This document shows positions 1-10,410 of a stretch of 64,000 nucleotides of DNA, piece by piece (positions within the stretch are counted from its first letter, which is position 1; every line of letters starts with the position of its first letter). The translations under genes and the position numbers were made by a program. The notes under the pieces were generated by a model. That model did not search any database. It saw only the letters and a list, made by a program, of their open reading frames with translations, and was not told the DNA's origin. Source of the stretch: Phytophthora hibernalis (Eukaryota > Oomycota > Peronosporomycetes > Peronosporales > Peronosporaceae); contig JAAKBF010000007.1 of the NCBI GenBank assembly GCA_012656075.1, positions 1,426,001-1,490,000 of the forward strand, written 5' to 3'.

Positions 1-149
1 AGAGGAGAGTCCGTTCGGTTCAGCGACGTTTTCGAGCTTCCTGCCGCTCGGCGGGGCAGTGGGCTAGAGGAGGCATCGTCGTGGACTAAACGTGACGCAG
101 AAAGAATCCCGCGTCGAATGTTTTTGGTTAATCGTCGCTGGCTATCGCA

Positions 150-1247
150 GTGGAGGGAGTACATTCGCAACGTGGAAGTGGACTCTCCTTCATCCCTGAC
201 ACTATCGTCGTTATTGTGCTCGCATCAAAAGTTGGTGTTGCCCCGGGCCTCCTCGCAGCTCAACAAGGACAACTCGTGGATACTTGCTTATTGGAAGTGG
301 AGTTTGTTTCTTTGGATGAAATGCAGGCTCTTGCCGAGCGCTATGGTGACCCGGAGATGTCGTTCTATTATGGCCTTCTCGTTACAATTATCACAGAGTT
401 GGATGAGGAAGAATCGCATGTGGCGTGGCGGCAGTGCTCGCTAGCATCACTCCAGTATGGCCACGAGGCAGCTGTTGGCAGGGATGGCTGCCCCGATGGC
501 GTCGTGCCTCTGGTCTGTCAGGATGCTAACGACAAAGGAGTCATCTGTGTTGAATGCCAAGCGAGCTCAGACCGAAAACACCGCGATGAGCTTAAGAACT
601 TTTCGAATCGCGTGGTAAACGTACAACAGCTGAATGACGACCAGGCTGTCCCGACAAGTGAGAACTTGACTTCCGAAGCAAACACTTCCGGTCGACGACG
701 TTCCAGGCGCATTCGTCCCGGATCAGCAAGCACCTGGCCCATTGCAGCTAACGCCGCCGACACGGTCTACATGCTCAAGGCGAAAATCTACGCTGAGATC
801 GATGCTCTGCCTATCCGTCAGCGATTGTACTACAAAGGTGAGGCGCTGAAGGACGGTCGAACGCTCAAACATTACGGGTACGTTTCAAGTTTTCTCTACA
901 ACATGGTAAATGCATTGGGACTGATTTTCTTATGTATTAGGATCAAGGCTGGCGACGCCGTTTTCATGCGGTTATCAGAAGACAACGCGGACGACCTCGT
1001 GATGGACGACACTCAAGAACGCGAGGTGGGGTTCGCAGACTCGGTCTTCTTGTCGCACCCGACTAGCACTTCCGCACCGACTCAAAATGGAGCCCCAGAC
1101 ACGAGCGGCGACCACGCCATGGCTCTAGCAATCGCCAACAGTCACCAAGAGACTCGTGTGTGGGTGTGTCCAGCCTGCACGTTCGTGAACGACGACACAG
1201 ACGCTGTATGCGAGATGTGCTCGGCCGTGAAAGACAGCTCCACTTGA
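150..1247 (+). CDS. Ubiquitin-like domain and RanBP2-type zinc finger protein
   Basis: One ORF with a 63-bp GT-AG intron (878-940); splicing gives about 344 residues. A ubiquitin-like fold is suggested at residues about 200-256 (LKAKI, RLYYKGEALKDGRTL, then IKAGDAVFMRL across the splice junction). The C-terminus (about 317-340) is a RanBP2/NZF-type zinc finger, WVCPACTF then CEMC, a class that often binds ubiquitin or RNA. The first 190 residues contain CVEC but no domain I recognise, and a basic RRRSRRIR patch (nuclear signal?) precedes the ubiquitin-like part. The start is the first ATG after an in-frame stop at 87-89. The intron is a multiple of three without stops, so retention would only add 21 residues. 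The domains point to ubiquitin signalling, but no catalytic residue is visible and the exact function is unknown. Confidence 0.7.
   Translation: MEGVHSQRGSGLSFIPDTIVVIVLASKVGVAPGLLAAQQGQLVDTCLLEVEFVSLDEMQALAERYGDPEMSFYYGLLVTIITELDEEESHVAWRQCSLASLQYGHEAAVGRDGCPDGVVPLVCQDANDKGVICVECQASSDRKHRDELKNFSNRVVNVQQLNDDQAVPTSENLTSEANTSGRRRSRRIRPGSASTWPIAANAADTVYMLKAKIYAEIDALPIRQRLYYKGEALKDGRTLKHYGYVSSFLYNMVNALGLIFLCIRIKAGDAVFMRLSEDNADDLVMDDTQEREVGFADSVFLSHPTSTSAPTQNGAPDTSGDHAMALAIANSHQETRVWVCPACTFVNDDTDAVCEMCSAVKDSST
878..940 (+). other. 63-bp in-frame intron of the ubiquitin-like gene
   Basis: Begins GTACGT and ends TTATGTATTAG. Removing it joins HYG to IKAGD in frame and restores a continuous ubiquitin-like domain. 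Confidence 0.75.
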
Positions 1248-1416
1248 CCCTCTACATCGTGATAACCCCTTCAATATCGATAACTTATTTCCAATATCGA
1301 TTATCACATTCTGTACGAACAGAGTTTCTATGTACGTGCAGACAGTATTACCGTGTACATACAGAAACAGGCGTCGTCACGGTTGGTCTCCAAGCGACAC
1401 AATTCATTTTTTGACA

Positions 1417-2487
1417 ATGGCGATGATCAACGACGACGAACTGGAGCAGAACTGGGCGGCGCAGGCCGTGGACGACTCGGACGCCGAGAGCGTCATCTCT
1501 GCTGGTAGTGAAGACGAGTTCGAGGAGGAGGCGGAGCTGGAACTGGCCGCGGAGTCAAGCGCGAACGTGAGGATGACGCTGAAGACGTGGTCATGGACGA
1601 GGAAAAAGTCGTCAAAAAACAGAAGTCGGAGGCAAAAGTGCGGGTTGCAATGCGAAATTTCACAGTTGCAATCGGTGATATTTGGGCTGACTTGTATTGT
1701 ATTTTTGTATTATTTTAGCGTCCGGTGCAGAATGGCAAGGGGCTACACAAGATGAAGCAGGCCGACCACTTTAAGATCGTGAACGACACCTACACTAAGC
1801 ACCGCGGCGGCCAGATGACGTCGCTGGAGTTGGCGGACGGACTTAATGGTGGGAAGGTGGTGGTAAAGTTCGTGGATGGATGGAGAGCTGACTTTTGTGT
1901 TTTTATTGTTTTAGAGACGCACTTTGTGGCACCGCAAGGCTTGGGCAAGCACAAGTTGGAGCTGTTGCCGGCGTACATTCACCACTTGCAGCCGACGTTC
2001 AAGCGGGACTTTGTCGGCAAGGGCAAGCGTCGGGATAAGAGTCCGTACTTTCTCATCCTGTGCTCGTCGGCGCTGCGGTGTGTGGAGGTGATCAAGTAAG
2101 TGCAAAACTGCAGGAAGGGAGCTCTGGGGTTGTGAGGCTGATGACGAATTTTGTTTGTTGACTGCTAGGCATTTGACGCCGTTCAAGTGTCGTGTGGGAA
2201 AACTCTTTGCCAAGCATCTCAAGGTGGCGGAGCAGGCGACTCAGTTAGCGAAGACTTACTTGCCGATGGCCGTGGGCACGCCTGCGCGTGTCAAGACGCT
2301 GCTCGAGACGGGCGCCCTGTCGCTGCAGCACACGACGCACGTGATTTTCGATATGGAGAAGGACAAGAAGCAGCTCACGGTGCTGCAGTTGAAGGACACA
2401 GTCACGGAGATGGTGGACCTGCTGCAGTTTTATTTCATCCCGCAGCTCAACAAGGAAGACAGCAAGATGAAGATCGTGCTATTCTAA
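1417..2487 (+). CDS. Cms1-like 90S pre-ribosome (U3 snoRNP) protein, frameshifted in exon 1
   Basis: Recognised from the conserved block SPYFLILCSSALRCVEVIK, KHLTPFKCRVGKLFAKHLK, and GTPARVKTLLETGALSL, typical of the Cms1/CMSS1 family. These nucleolar proteins associate with the U3-containing small-subunit processome in 18S rRNA maturation. The N-terminus is acidic (DELEQNW, then an EDEFEEEAELE run), as usual for the family. Exons join cleanly at 1849-1914 (giving LNETHFV) and 2096-2168 (giving VIKHLTP). A first intron ends at 1718 and starts near 1640-1650. The acidic exon must change frame by one base between about 1520 and 1551, consistent with a missing base. The stop is at 2485-2487. It starts 170 bp after the preceding gene on the same strand. 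Identity is fairly sure; whether the frameshift is biological or a sequencing error is open. Confidence 0.75.
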
Positions 2488-2665
2488 TGGCAATACACAA
2501 CAGAGCAGAAGAAGATTTAGTGTTCATGATTCATCACCGCTCAAATACATTTTTAACGCTGCAACTCTCGTAATATTTCTTGACGTGACTAATATTCAAG
2601 AAGTGTTATCCAGGAATCTGCCGTGTCATGAAGCATTATTCAAGAATCTGCCGCGTCGAGGAAAC

Positions 2666-3985
2666 AAGATCAAGCTGAGCTGCGGGTCGTCGGGGAGGGG
2701 ACTCTTATCACAGTAGCGATGAACGATGGCAACTCGATACACGAGTTAAAGGTACTCATTGCAAAGCGGCTCAGGTACAACGACGCAGAACTCTACCTGA
2801 CAAAGCCATCGGACGGAAGGTGGCTTCCAGACGACGAAGCTCTGGATGCAATGCTACAGAGTGGATTTGACGCTTCGTTGTATGTGAAGATGCGTGGATC
2901 ATGGAAACTGGGCCAAAAGGAACTGTTTGGATCAGGCGTCTCGTTCAGAGAGAACGTCGTTCACGTGGTGTATTAGAAGATACGACGCTTTCAGAAGTTC
3001 AACGCACCAATTGATTTCTCACGGCAATAAACGAAGGAGGTTCCTTCAACATTTCAAACTCACCGATCAACCACCGTTGAAGCATTTTTCAACTTTCTGT
3101 TTCACCACAAAGCCGAGTATGTTCCAGTGATATTCATCCGCGCTCCCGTTTGTCCGGAAAGACGGCCATGTTTGATCTACTCTACAATCACATTGTTCTC
3201 TCCAAGCCTAATGCACTTGTTTCCTGTATTCGAGCAAACAGAATGGCTGAAGATGACAAGTTCGCTGATTTTTTCAAGCGGTTCTATGGATATGATTTCG
3301 AAGCATTCTGCGCATACGACGGTGATCGAGTGGTGCTAATTGATGAAGGCCAAATCACGTGCAACGACGAGCAGCTCTGGGGGTACGTGAAGGAAATGGA
3401 CTCGCAAATACCAGGCCTACGCTTCGTTATCTTCGCATCGTTTGGCAGCTTTGATGTCTACCGCAAGATCGAACGTGCCCCTCCTCAGAATACTTTTGGA
3501 TTGGATGTGACCTATTCATCCAAGCCTGACCTTCAGCTTTGATGTGTGGAGATGGAAGAAATGGTTCAGAACAGCATTGGCGCACCAGTCTCGGAACTCA
3601 TCTGGATCCTGTGCGCGGGTCATAACGGAATTGATCGAGCAATCCTTATATTTTTGCATTAGAAGTTTGGTTCAAAAACGGCAAATGCTGGAGATGTTGA
3701 AATGGAACTTCGTTCTAAGGGGCTTCTGCAATACTGTATTGTTGCAAATACTTTCGCTCCATCTATCGGGGAATCCCGACTGCTGATGCTTTTCGGCGAG
3801 TGGTACGATCTTATAAGCTGTCGGAGGAACACTGAAAATCTTGAATGGTGTTGCTTCTGGCAAGGTTGTGCTTTTATCTGATGGGCAGCGAATTCCTGGA
3901 AGTCAGACTGCGGTGGAATTGCTGACCAAGTACGGGTTCTTGTATGAGGGTGAGGTGAAGCAGCTCAACTTCGCTTCAAACATGG
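2666..3985 (+). pseudogene. Degraded Crinkler (CRN)-type effector gene with ATPase-like domain
   Basis: CRNs are oomycete proteins translocated into plant cells, where many act in the nucleus. The N-terminal half resembles the ubiquitin-like CRN header: a KLSC-like beginning near 2668, then ELYLTKPSDGRWLPDD (2790-2840) and a VVHVV end (2955-2975). After a gap comes a P-loop-like segment (SGKTA near 3150-3165), a VLIDEGQ Walker-B-like stretch (about 3330-3350) and a LIWILCAGH block near 3600. The start codon is lost. There are in-frame stops near 2976 and 3655, and frame changes near 2690, 3145 and between 3540 and 3860. It is therefore not translatable as it stands. The 3' end runs into a short copy of the neighbouring Cms1 gene. 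Confidence 0.65.
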
Positions 3986-4014
3986 GACACGACAAGCTGA
4001 AATACACGATCCAG

Positions 4015-4058
4015 GAGATGGTAGAACTGCTGCAGTTTTATTTCATCCAGCTACTCAA
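4015..4058 (+). repeat. Copy of a Cms1 3'-exon segment fused to the CRN relic
   Basis: Matches 2407-2450 of the Cms1-like gene with only a few differences, including the shared block CTGCTGCAGTTTTATTTCAT. Both code for a peptide like EMV(D/E)LLQFYFI. The copy lies in frame after the last CRN-like codons, giving a chimeric tail. Confidence 0.7.
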
Positions 4059-4111
4059 CCATTTTAACCAGCAGAGCCCACGTCACAATATTTTAATTCC
4101 GTGTCTAGGCT

Positions 4112-5231
4112 TCAGAAGAGCTGATCGAGGAAACTCATGGTCTTTTCAAACGCGACGAACGTGACAGCGTTTGCAGGAACGCCCGTACTAACGACGGTGT
4201 GATCCCGCGGTAGAAGCGGGTGGGGCCACCTTCAGCGTAGAGCTGTCTACAGCAGTCAACTACGCCCGAGAAGCGCGGCTTGTCCAGACGGTCAGCCTGG
4301 AGGACGGATTTTACGGTGTCTACGGGGAACACCACGAGCCAGTACATGAAACCAGCGGATCCGCCAGAGAAGGCAATAGACTGGTATGTGCGTAAATTTA
4401 CCGACTCCGGCGTTAATCCAGGCACGTCATGCACGAACCGATCCAGCAGCTGATCTTTCACCGTCTCGTACGCCATGAAATACGTGGCATTACCCAGCAT
4501 CTCACGCCCGGCCGTCGGCCAGAATCCCCGGTACAGCCCTCCCACTCCGTTTCGACTGTAGACATCCTTGACACACTGCAAATTGCTGATCCGTGTCCGC
4601 GTGCCTCCATACAACGTCTGCATCCTGACTTTAATGACCTCAAACGGTGTGTACAGCAGCCCCTCCGTAAACCCCGTCGACACTCCAGCAGCAACCAACG
4701 AGTAGTTCGGGTTGTCGAACAGCGTCTTGGAGTAAAAGTATCGGTACTGGCCCATAAGTCCGAACATGATCGAAGCACTGCAACGGCGCAACCACCATCA
4801 CCACCATCAAGAACACCACAAAAGTCAATAAACCTGACTAAAACCACCCCGTAGATACAAAAATTGAGCGAAAACTCTGAAATAGTCCCAGTACCTCATG
4901 GCAGACCGGAATATCTGCGGGTCGCGCCTCGATAGAGCGACGTGAGTCCTCCTTCCTGTAGACTCTTCTTGAGACAGTCCAGAGGCCCCGAGAAGGCTCT
5001 GGGGCCGCTTTGCTGCGTCTGCATGCGCGACTTGATCGTCTCGAGGGGATACCCCACCACCGCCTCACATCCGCCGCCCATTGTGCCGCTCACGAAGTTC
5101 TTAACGGTTACGACAGCCAGCGACTGCGTCTTAACAACATCCAAGTCATTGATGGGTGGGGAAATTGGACGCGCGTCCGCCGACAACTCGCCCGACGCGA
5201 GCTCCGAGGACTCGCATAAGGCCGGAGCCAT
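4112..5231 (-). CDS. Mitochondrial carrier family (SLC25-type) protein with two one-base frameshifts
   Basis: Three tandem carrier repeats are visible, each with the PX[DE]XX[KR] signature: PLETIK, PFEVIK and PVDTVK. They are paired with typical G-rich halves such as GGLYRGFWPTAGRE. Family members move metabolites across the inner mitochondrial membrane; the sequence resembles the amino-acid/acylcarnitine-type group, but the substrate cannot be assigned. Exon 1 is 4895-5231, the intron 4778-4894 (GTACTG to TTGCAG), exon 2 4112-4777. Two places need one extra C: near 4915-4920 (after LYRGA) and near 4168-4175 (after VRAF). Each is inside a C-run, and each correction restores conserved carrier residues up to a stop at 4112-4114. 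As written the frame is broken twice. The start is the ATG at 5231; the preceding N-terminal 35 residues look unstructured. Confidence 0.8.
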
Positions 5232-5266
5232 TTTCCACTTTGATACGTGGACTGTAACAATTTATT

Positions 5267-5273
5267 GAAATGA
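5267..5273 (-). promoter_or_regulatory. Candidate oomycete initiator (Inr) for the carrier gene
   Basis: On the minus strand this reads TCATTTC, fitting the oomycete Inr core YCATTYY, 36 bp upstream of the ATG and followed by an A/T-rich stretch. Short 5' UTRs are usual in this group. Based on a motif match only. Confidence 0.35.
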
Positions 5274-5352
5274 GAGATAATTTAGACCAATCGGATGAGG
5301 CCGGTTATAATTTGCCAAACCTCTATTTTCCTTTTTTCATCCTAGGGAAAAT

Positions 5353-5459
5353 TCAGTAAATTTTGTCGAAGCGATCCCGCCAAAAATCAGTACCGTTGTC
5401 GGAATTTTTGATGAAGTGGAAAACCTCAGCAGCAGTGCTACCCTCACGCTGCTGTTCCG
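5353..5459 (-). pseudogene. Left piece of a minus-strand ORF interrupted by the Gypsy element
   Basis: Minus-strand reading gives a plausible C-terminal end (EQQREGSTAAEVFHFIK, then FWRDRFDKIY and a stop at 5353-5355). It abuts the 5' LTR exactly. The presumed upstream part lies beyond the 3' LTR at 17492 and above. I do not recognise the protein. Confidence 0.35.
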
Positions 5460-6089
5460 TGTGGCCATGTTGAGCACGGTGGCAACCGTCTCGATGGTGG
5501 GTTGGACCGACCTTTGACTGGCGGCTCGCTTGCTAATCAACTATTAGAAGAACAACAAGATGACGATGAGCGCGGGAGACTTGCGCGATCACGTCGGCCC
5601 AACCCGAATCAGACCGGCTGGATGGTGTAGCCATCCTGGTATGGGCGGCCTGAACCCCAACCTGAACCCACGGAACGATGATTGACCGGTCCGGAGCTGT
5701 TCATCCTGTGATGACTGCTGGCGGACCCAAGGCGCGGTGTGATGACTCGGATGGAAGTTGCTCGCAGTGTACGGAGTGTACGTGTATGTGAAGCTGTACG
5801 GCAGCCCGGAGGGGTGTAGTGGAATCCCGAAGAGCTTGAAGGAAGCTGGGGTGCCCCGAAGGAAGTGAGAACCTGCAAGAAAGGTAAGTACGGCAACAAC
5901 TGTGCTGCTGGCCGTCCTAGGTTTTCAGTCAGTCGTGAATCTACCTGGTTCCTAACAAGTCAACAAAAACAACTTTTGCATTTATTTTGCTTGAAGTGTG
6001 GCTGTCCGACTTGCCGTCGTCGTCTAAGTCCTAGTACTTGCACTTTCGATACCGAGCCAGACCGTCCCTAACCAGAACGACTCGCGACA
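5460..6089 (+). repeat. 5' LTR of the Gypsy element
   Basis: 630 bp, TG...CA ends, near-identical to 16872-17491. The main difference is a longer patch around 5495-5515. Confidence 0.9.
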
Positions 6090-6091
6090 CG

Positions 6092-6106
6092 TGGTGGAGA
6101 AGCAGG
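6092..6106 (+). other. Candidate primer binding site of the Gypsy element
   Basis: TGGTGGAGAAGCAGG starts two bases after the 5' LTR, as expected for a tRNA 3'-CCA primer. The tRNA is not identified. This supports plus-strand polarity of the element. Confidence 0.45.
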
Positions 6107-6387
6107 GTACGGTCTGCGTTGTGAAAGGGCTCGAGTACGGGATCGAGTGAGGTGTAGTGTCTACGACTGAAGTTGGAAGGGCTTCGTTCAAGAGTACAAG
6201 GAAGGCCGCGCTGGATTGGAAACGTTGGAGGTCACGAAACGGTGCACACGAGCGAAGACAAGGTCCTCCGGGGAGACAAGTTGATCGGTTCGAGTTTGAA
6301 GTGGTGCGCTCGGATATAGCGCGGAGTGAATTGGAGTGGCGGCGGAGATCCGCGGGTTGTTGGAGATTTGGAGAATAATGACGGCGC

Positions 6388-8578
6388 TTGGTAGAAGGCG
6401 TACGTCGAGGAGGCGTACGTGAAGATGAAGGCATACGGACTGGAGGTGAGCAGTCCGGGACGGAGCATGACTCGGAGTCGGAGAGCGAGTATGAAGACGG
6501 AGAAAACACGGCCCCAGCCGCGAGGGCTTCGACGGCTGCTGGACGTGACGCTCTACACAGTGATGTGAGAGGCGACCTATGGGTAGACGAAGAGAATGAC
6601 CAGTTCGCAGATCCTGACTAAGAAGAGGTCGAAGTGAAGACCGAGCCTGACGTGAAGTCAGAAACCGTGGAAGCTAGTCGGCGAGATTACGCTGCGGCCG
6701 TGTATGGCGTGAACCGACAGGAGCTTCGAGAAGCAGCGTGCAGGACGCGCAGGAATACGAAGAGTCCGAGTACGTGGCCGACGAGGCTTACCCTTCCGTG
6801 TGTGAGGATGAAGCCGAGGAGGACCGACCGAGACGAACCCCAGTGGTTTCAAACCTCGTTACACAGGACCGTAGATATGTCGCCGTGACCGTCCCAAGTT
6901 CAGTTGGACGTGGAATGCGCCGCGCGAGAGAACGTGGTCGCGTTCCGCGAGGTTCGTACAGTCGAGGTGTGCCCTTGAAGAATGAGGTTAGTGCTCGCAG
7001 GGCACAAAAGCGAGTGAGTCTCGCCCATGGACAGTCACCGAGTGAAGCGACAAGACCTTCGACGAGGAAGTGGCCCGCGTTGAGTTCTAGTCTCGACGAT
7101 CGGGAAGCCGAGTGCCGCGAAGTCCGCTTTGAAGAGTGCGGACGAATCCAAAAAGGTCGTGCCGTTGAGACTGAATGAGTTGGAGCTGTCCAAACTGGAG
7201 GCACACAAGGTCAAGATATTGCCTTTGTTGTACTCCGACTCGGCGCCGGTCGATAAATCAAGAGACTTTTGGGATCTGTTCGTATCGCACACAGAGGGAC
7301 TCCCGGACAAGTCGAGATTGTTGGTGTTCCGCCAAAAGCTCAAAGGTCGTGAGGCAGAACGATGGTGGGGTAACTCCAGTATCCGAACGTTCAAGACGCT
7401 GAAGATCCGATTTCACAACCAGTTCCTCAGTCAGACGCCTGACCAGCTCTGGGCACGGTTGCAGTCAACCAAACGCGAGCGTGGCGAGTCAGTCGAAGAA
7501 TGGATCGACCGTGTCACTGATCTCTGCGACTCGCTGGACTATCCGAGTACGCAGATGCGCTATCAACTGTTCCGTCGAGGGTTGAGGAATAAGTGCATCC
7601 TAGCGACGCTAGACTCGAGTCCGGCCAATGATATTCCGGAAGCTTGCGAGTGGCTCATGTTCAAGGATATGCACACACCTATTGAAGAGGACGATGAGTT
7701 TGCGCACGGGGTGGCGTCGAAGACCAAGGACTCTCCGTTGGTTGCGTCCATGGACGCGCTGACTCAGAGGTTCCAGCCTTTCCTGCAGCAACAGGAAGAG
7801 TGGCAAGAACGACAAATGTAGTCTCGCTGGCAGGCACCTCGATCTCCTCGTAACAGGGCACCTAACGTGTCGGTTGTCAGTCCTGCTCCGTCTCCACGAT
7901 TGCCACGTGGCATTTCGATGGCGGACGATAGCCGGACGCATGATGGTGTACCGGTCTGTGATCGCTGCGATATCAAGGGCCATGGACGGGCGACTTGTTG
8001 GTGTCAGTCCCGACAATGTCTTCGTTGTGGTTGAGACGGGCACGTCCGGGCCGAGTTTAGATCATCGGGAGGCTCAAGTGGAACATCGAATGGTTTCGGG
8101 AATGGACGATCCTCTGGGCGCTATTTCTGTCACGATACCAGTCATGTAGTGGCGGATTGCCCCGAGCTGGCTACCCTGCGCGCAATGAGGGATCAAGTGG
8201 CGGCCGAGGGTCGGCACAGGTGCCTCGGCAATGACGGGGGTGAGAGGAAGGGGAGGAGGGGTCACTCCTTTCTCTAGTCTAGAGAATGGCCCGGATGGTG
8301 ATCGTGCGGCAGTGGTTGTGGAAGGCACGATCGCCGCGGTGGAAACAAAGGTGAAGGAAGTGTGGGTCGACAGGTTCGCGAGTGCAGAGGCGGAATTGAC
8401 CGAAGAATGTGAGGAGAAATTGGTTGACACGGACTCGGATGGGGAAGTTCTGTCTACTGATGAAGCGAGTTGGGAAGGGATGTTTGACACAGCGGAACCG
8501 TACGTCGCCGTGGTTGAACACGAAGCAGTGGTTGAGATTGAGACCGACACAGACTACAGTCAAGTCGGCTTGGCTTGA
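6388..8578 (+). pseudogene. Gypsy gag (capsid and zinc knuckle), frameshifted
   Basis: Structural protein that packages element RNA. An acidic N-terminal region (EYEDGENTAP, YEESEYVADEAYPSVCEDEAEEDRP) leads to a retrotransposon-gag capsid block at 7190-7700 (RDFWDLFVSHTEGL, GREAERWWGNSS, FKTLKIRFHNQF, ESVEEWIDRVTDLCDSL). Zinc knuckles follow at about 7955-8150: CDRCDIKGHGRATC, a second with a stop inside (CLRCG then TGA), and CHDTSHVVADC. A 115-codon acidic tail continues to 8578. Frame changes occur near 6735, 7115 and 7820. The capsid core (7129-7821) is open. Confidence 0.75.
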
Positions 8579-9534
8579 TCTTCATCTCTCACTGCGTGCG
8601 TTGAACCGGACAACTTCGCGAGCGGTTCTTCCTCCGCCTTGGTGAAGTCACGATTAGCTCTCTTGGCTTCCGACGAGCTTTCTAGCGTTTTCTGGAACCA
8701 TTCATGCCAGTACTCGGGTGACGACATACCCTCAAGTGAGGCGGCCTTCGTCCTCTCCAGTAACTCCACGGATAGGCCTAGCTATTGAGCCATTTATTCA
8801 ATAGACGGTTCCATTTGAGTCTCCGCGTTCTTCTTCACGCGCTTCTTTAGTTTACCTCATCGAGAGGATATAACCGGTCTTCTAATTCTTTCTCATATTC
8901 TCCGGTTTCGACCGATATTTCTTTGCCAGCTAGCACTGTTCCTTCTTGACCAGGAGCGCCCTTCTCCATGGCGTCCAACTCGGCATCCGTGACGAGGCGC
9001 AAGTACTCCGAGTCGTTCGACGGCTCCGTTTCAATCGTCTCATTCATCTTGACTTCGACGGGCTCTCGAGCGCCCACCTCCTCCACCGCTACAACTTCTT
9101 CCAGGATGCCGGGCGTCCCCGACGGTTTAGCTTCCGAACCTGACTCGGCCTCCCACCGCACAAACATGGTGTCGCCGATGTCAAACCCTTCTTTGTCGTC
9201 TTCTTCTAATACCTCAGCTACCGTCACCATTCGGTCTAGTATCGTAGCGCAGGCGTCTTCAACGTCCACTTCGTCCGTCTCGATCGACACCCGCGCAGTC
9301 GTAAAGGACAAGACCGAAGCCTTGACCCGGTTGGAACTCGAGGAGTCCGTCTTAAAAAATTGTAGTTCCGTTCGCACCAAAGAGCGGGACGGAGGCATCG
9401 GTGGACGTATCTGAGTCGGACTTAGAAACCGGTGCCTCCGCCGGTGTAATACGTGGCATCGGCTGCCAGGCCGTCCACCTAATGCTGGAGGTGGCTAGAC
9501 GCGAATGTAGTGAGGGACCCCGCTCGAGAATCAA
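8560..9534 (-). pseudogene. Gypsy pol N-terminal spacer block, on the opposite strand to gag
   Basis: Minus-strand reading begins at about 9463 with MPRITPAEAPV and continues through an acidic segment (GFDIGDTMFVRWEAE, EYLRLVTDAELDAMEKG, EDRLYPLDEV). It then runs to SSPEYWHEWFQKTLESS and ends at 8560. Between 8850 and 8770 the reading continues in another frame with two stops. Codon use and acidity match the element's other ORFs, so this is element sequence. Its role is unknown; by composition it is the spacer before the protease. It is inverted relative to the LTRs and gag. Confidence 0.6.
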
Positions 9535-9544
9535 CCATTCCGAT

Positions 9545-10250
9545 CTACATGCTGTTGAACCGCTCGACTAGTCCTTGGGTTTCAGGATGGTAAACCGTGC
9601 CTAACAACTTCCTAATCCCTAGCGTCTGGCAGAAAGATTTAGCCACATCAGCCGTAAAGTAGGAGCCATTGTCGGTCAGCAACCGTGACGGCACACCGTG
9701 TCGGTCTACGACGCCGTTCACCATTACGTTCACGAACGTCACGGCATCTATCGCGCTACGGCGAAAGCTTCCACCCATCGAGTGAAGTAATCGGCAAAGA
9801 CCAAAATGTAGCGATTTCCCGTATCCTTAACAGGCAAAGGACCGATTGCGTCAACAACTAACAACGAGAAGGACCGGTCAGTTCGGCCACTGGCATGCGC
9901 TGCATGCGCCCAGCACGCCATGGTCGCGGGCCTTTTCCTCCGCCGCACTTCGTACACTCGCGCACGTACTCGTCGACATCCGTTCGCCATCCAGGTCAAT
10001 ACGCGTGGCCTCTCACTTTCTCCAAAGTCTTAGTAACACCCATGTGAGATGATAAAATGTCCGAGTGGCAGTAGTGCAGCACCGTGTTGATGTACGGCTG
10101 AGGCACCACTGGCACGGACAAGGTCAAGCTGGTCCAGCTCTGGCAGGTAAATTTACGCGACGCATCAGTAAGCAGTTGGTGACGTCAAAGCGAGGAGCCA
10201 TTCGTACCACACGGGTTCTCTGTTGCGGATTCAAGGGTAGGGCTCCGTCC
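9545..10250 (-). pseudogene. Gypsy integrase zinc-binding and catalytic core, cut after the catalytic Glu
   Basis: Minus-strand order: a degenerate HHCC finger (about 10100-9930), then VVDAIGPLPVKDTGNRY (first catalytic Asp, about 9870), RLLTDNGSYFTADVAKSF (second Asp) and YHPETQGLVERFNS (catalytic Glu). Similarity stops at 9545. The rest of the integrase is found on the other strand from about 13290. Frame changes lie near 9770 and 10000. Confidence 0.8.
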
Positions 10251-10410
10251 GTCTACAGCGCGATCAGCGCTTTGGGCCAAGGCACCTGCTGTTGTTCTCC
10301 CTCGAATTGTGATTTGTCCAGGCGGAACACGTTCACCGGAGACGCGGGGACGCCCGGCGGTGGCCCATCTTCGGCTTCGTCGTCCGACTCCGTCACTTCC
10401 GTATTCGTAT

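Noticed and set aside
118..444. Plus-strand ORF overlapping the first gene
   Set aside because: Out of frame with the ubiquitin-like/zinc-finger gene, biased composition, no domain.
2187..2573. 128-codon ORF overlapping the Cms1 last exon
   Set aside because: Gly/Ala/His-rich alternative frame of a well-conserved exon.
8968..9414. Plus-strand Ser/Thr-rich ORF over the inverted spacer
   Set aside because: Complement of an acidic coding frame that connects to MPRITPAEAPV and to SPEYWHEWF on the minus strand.
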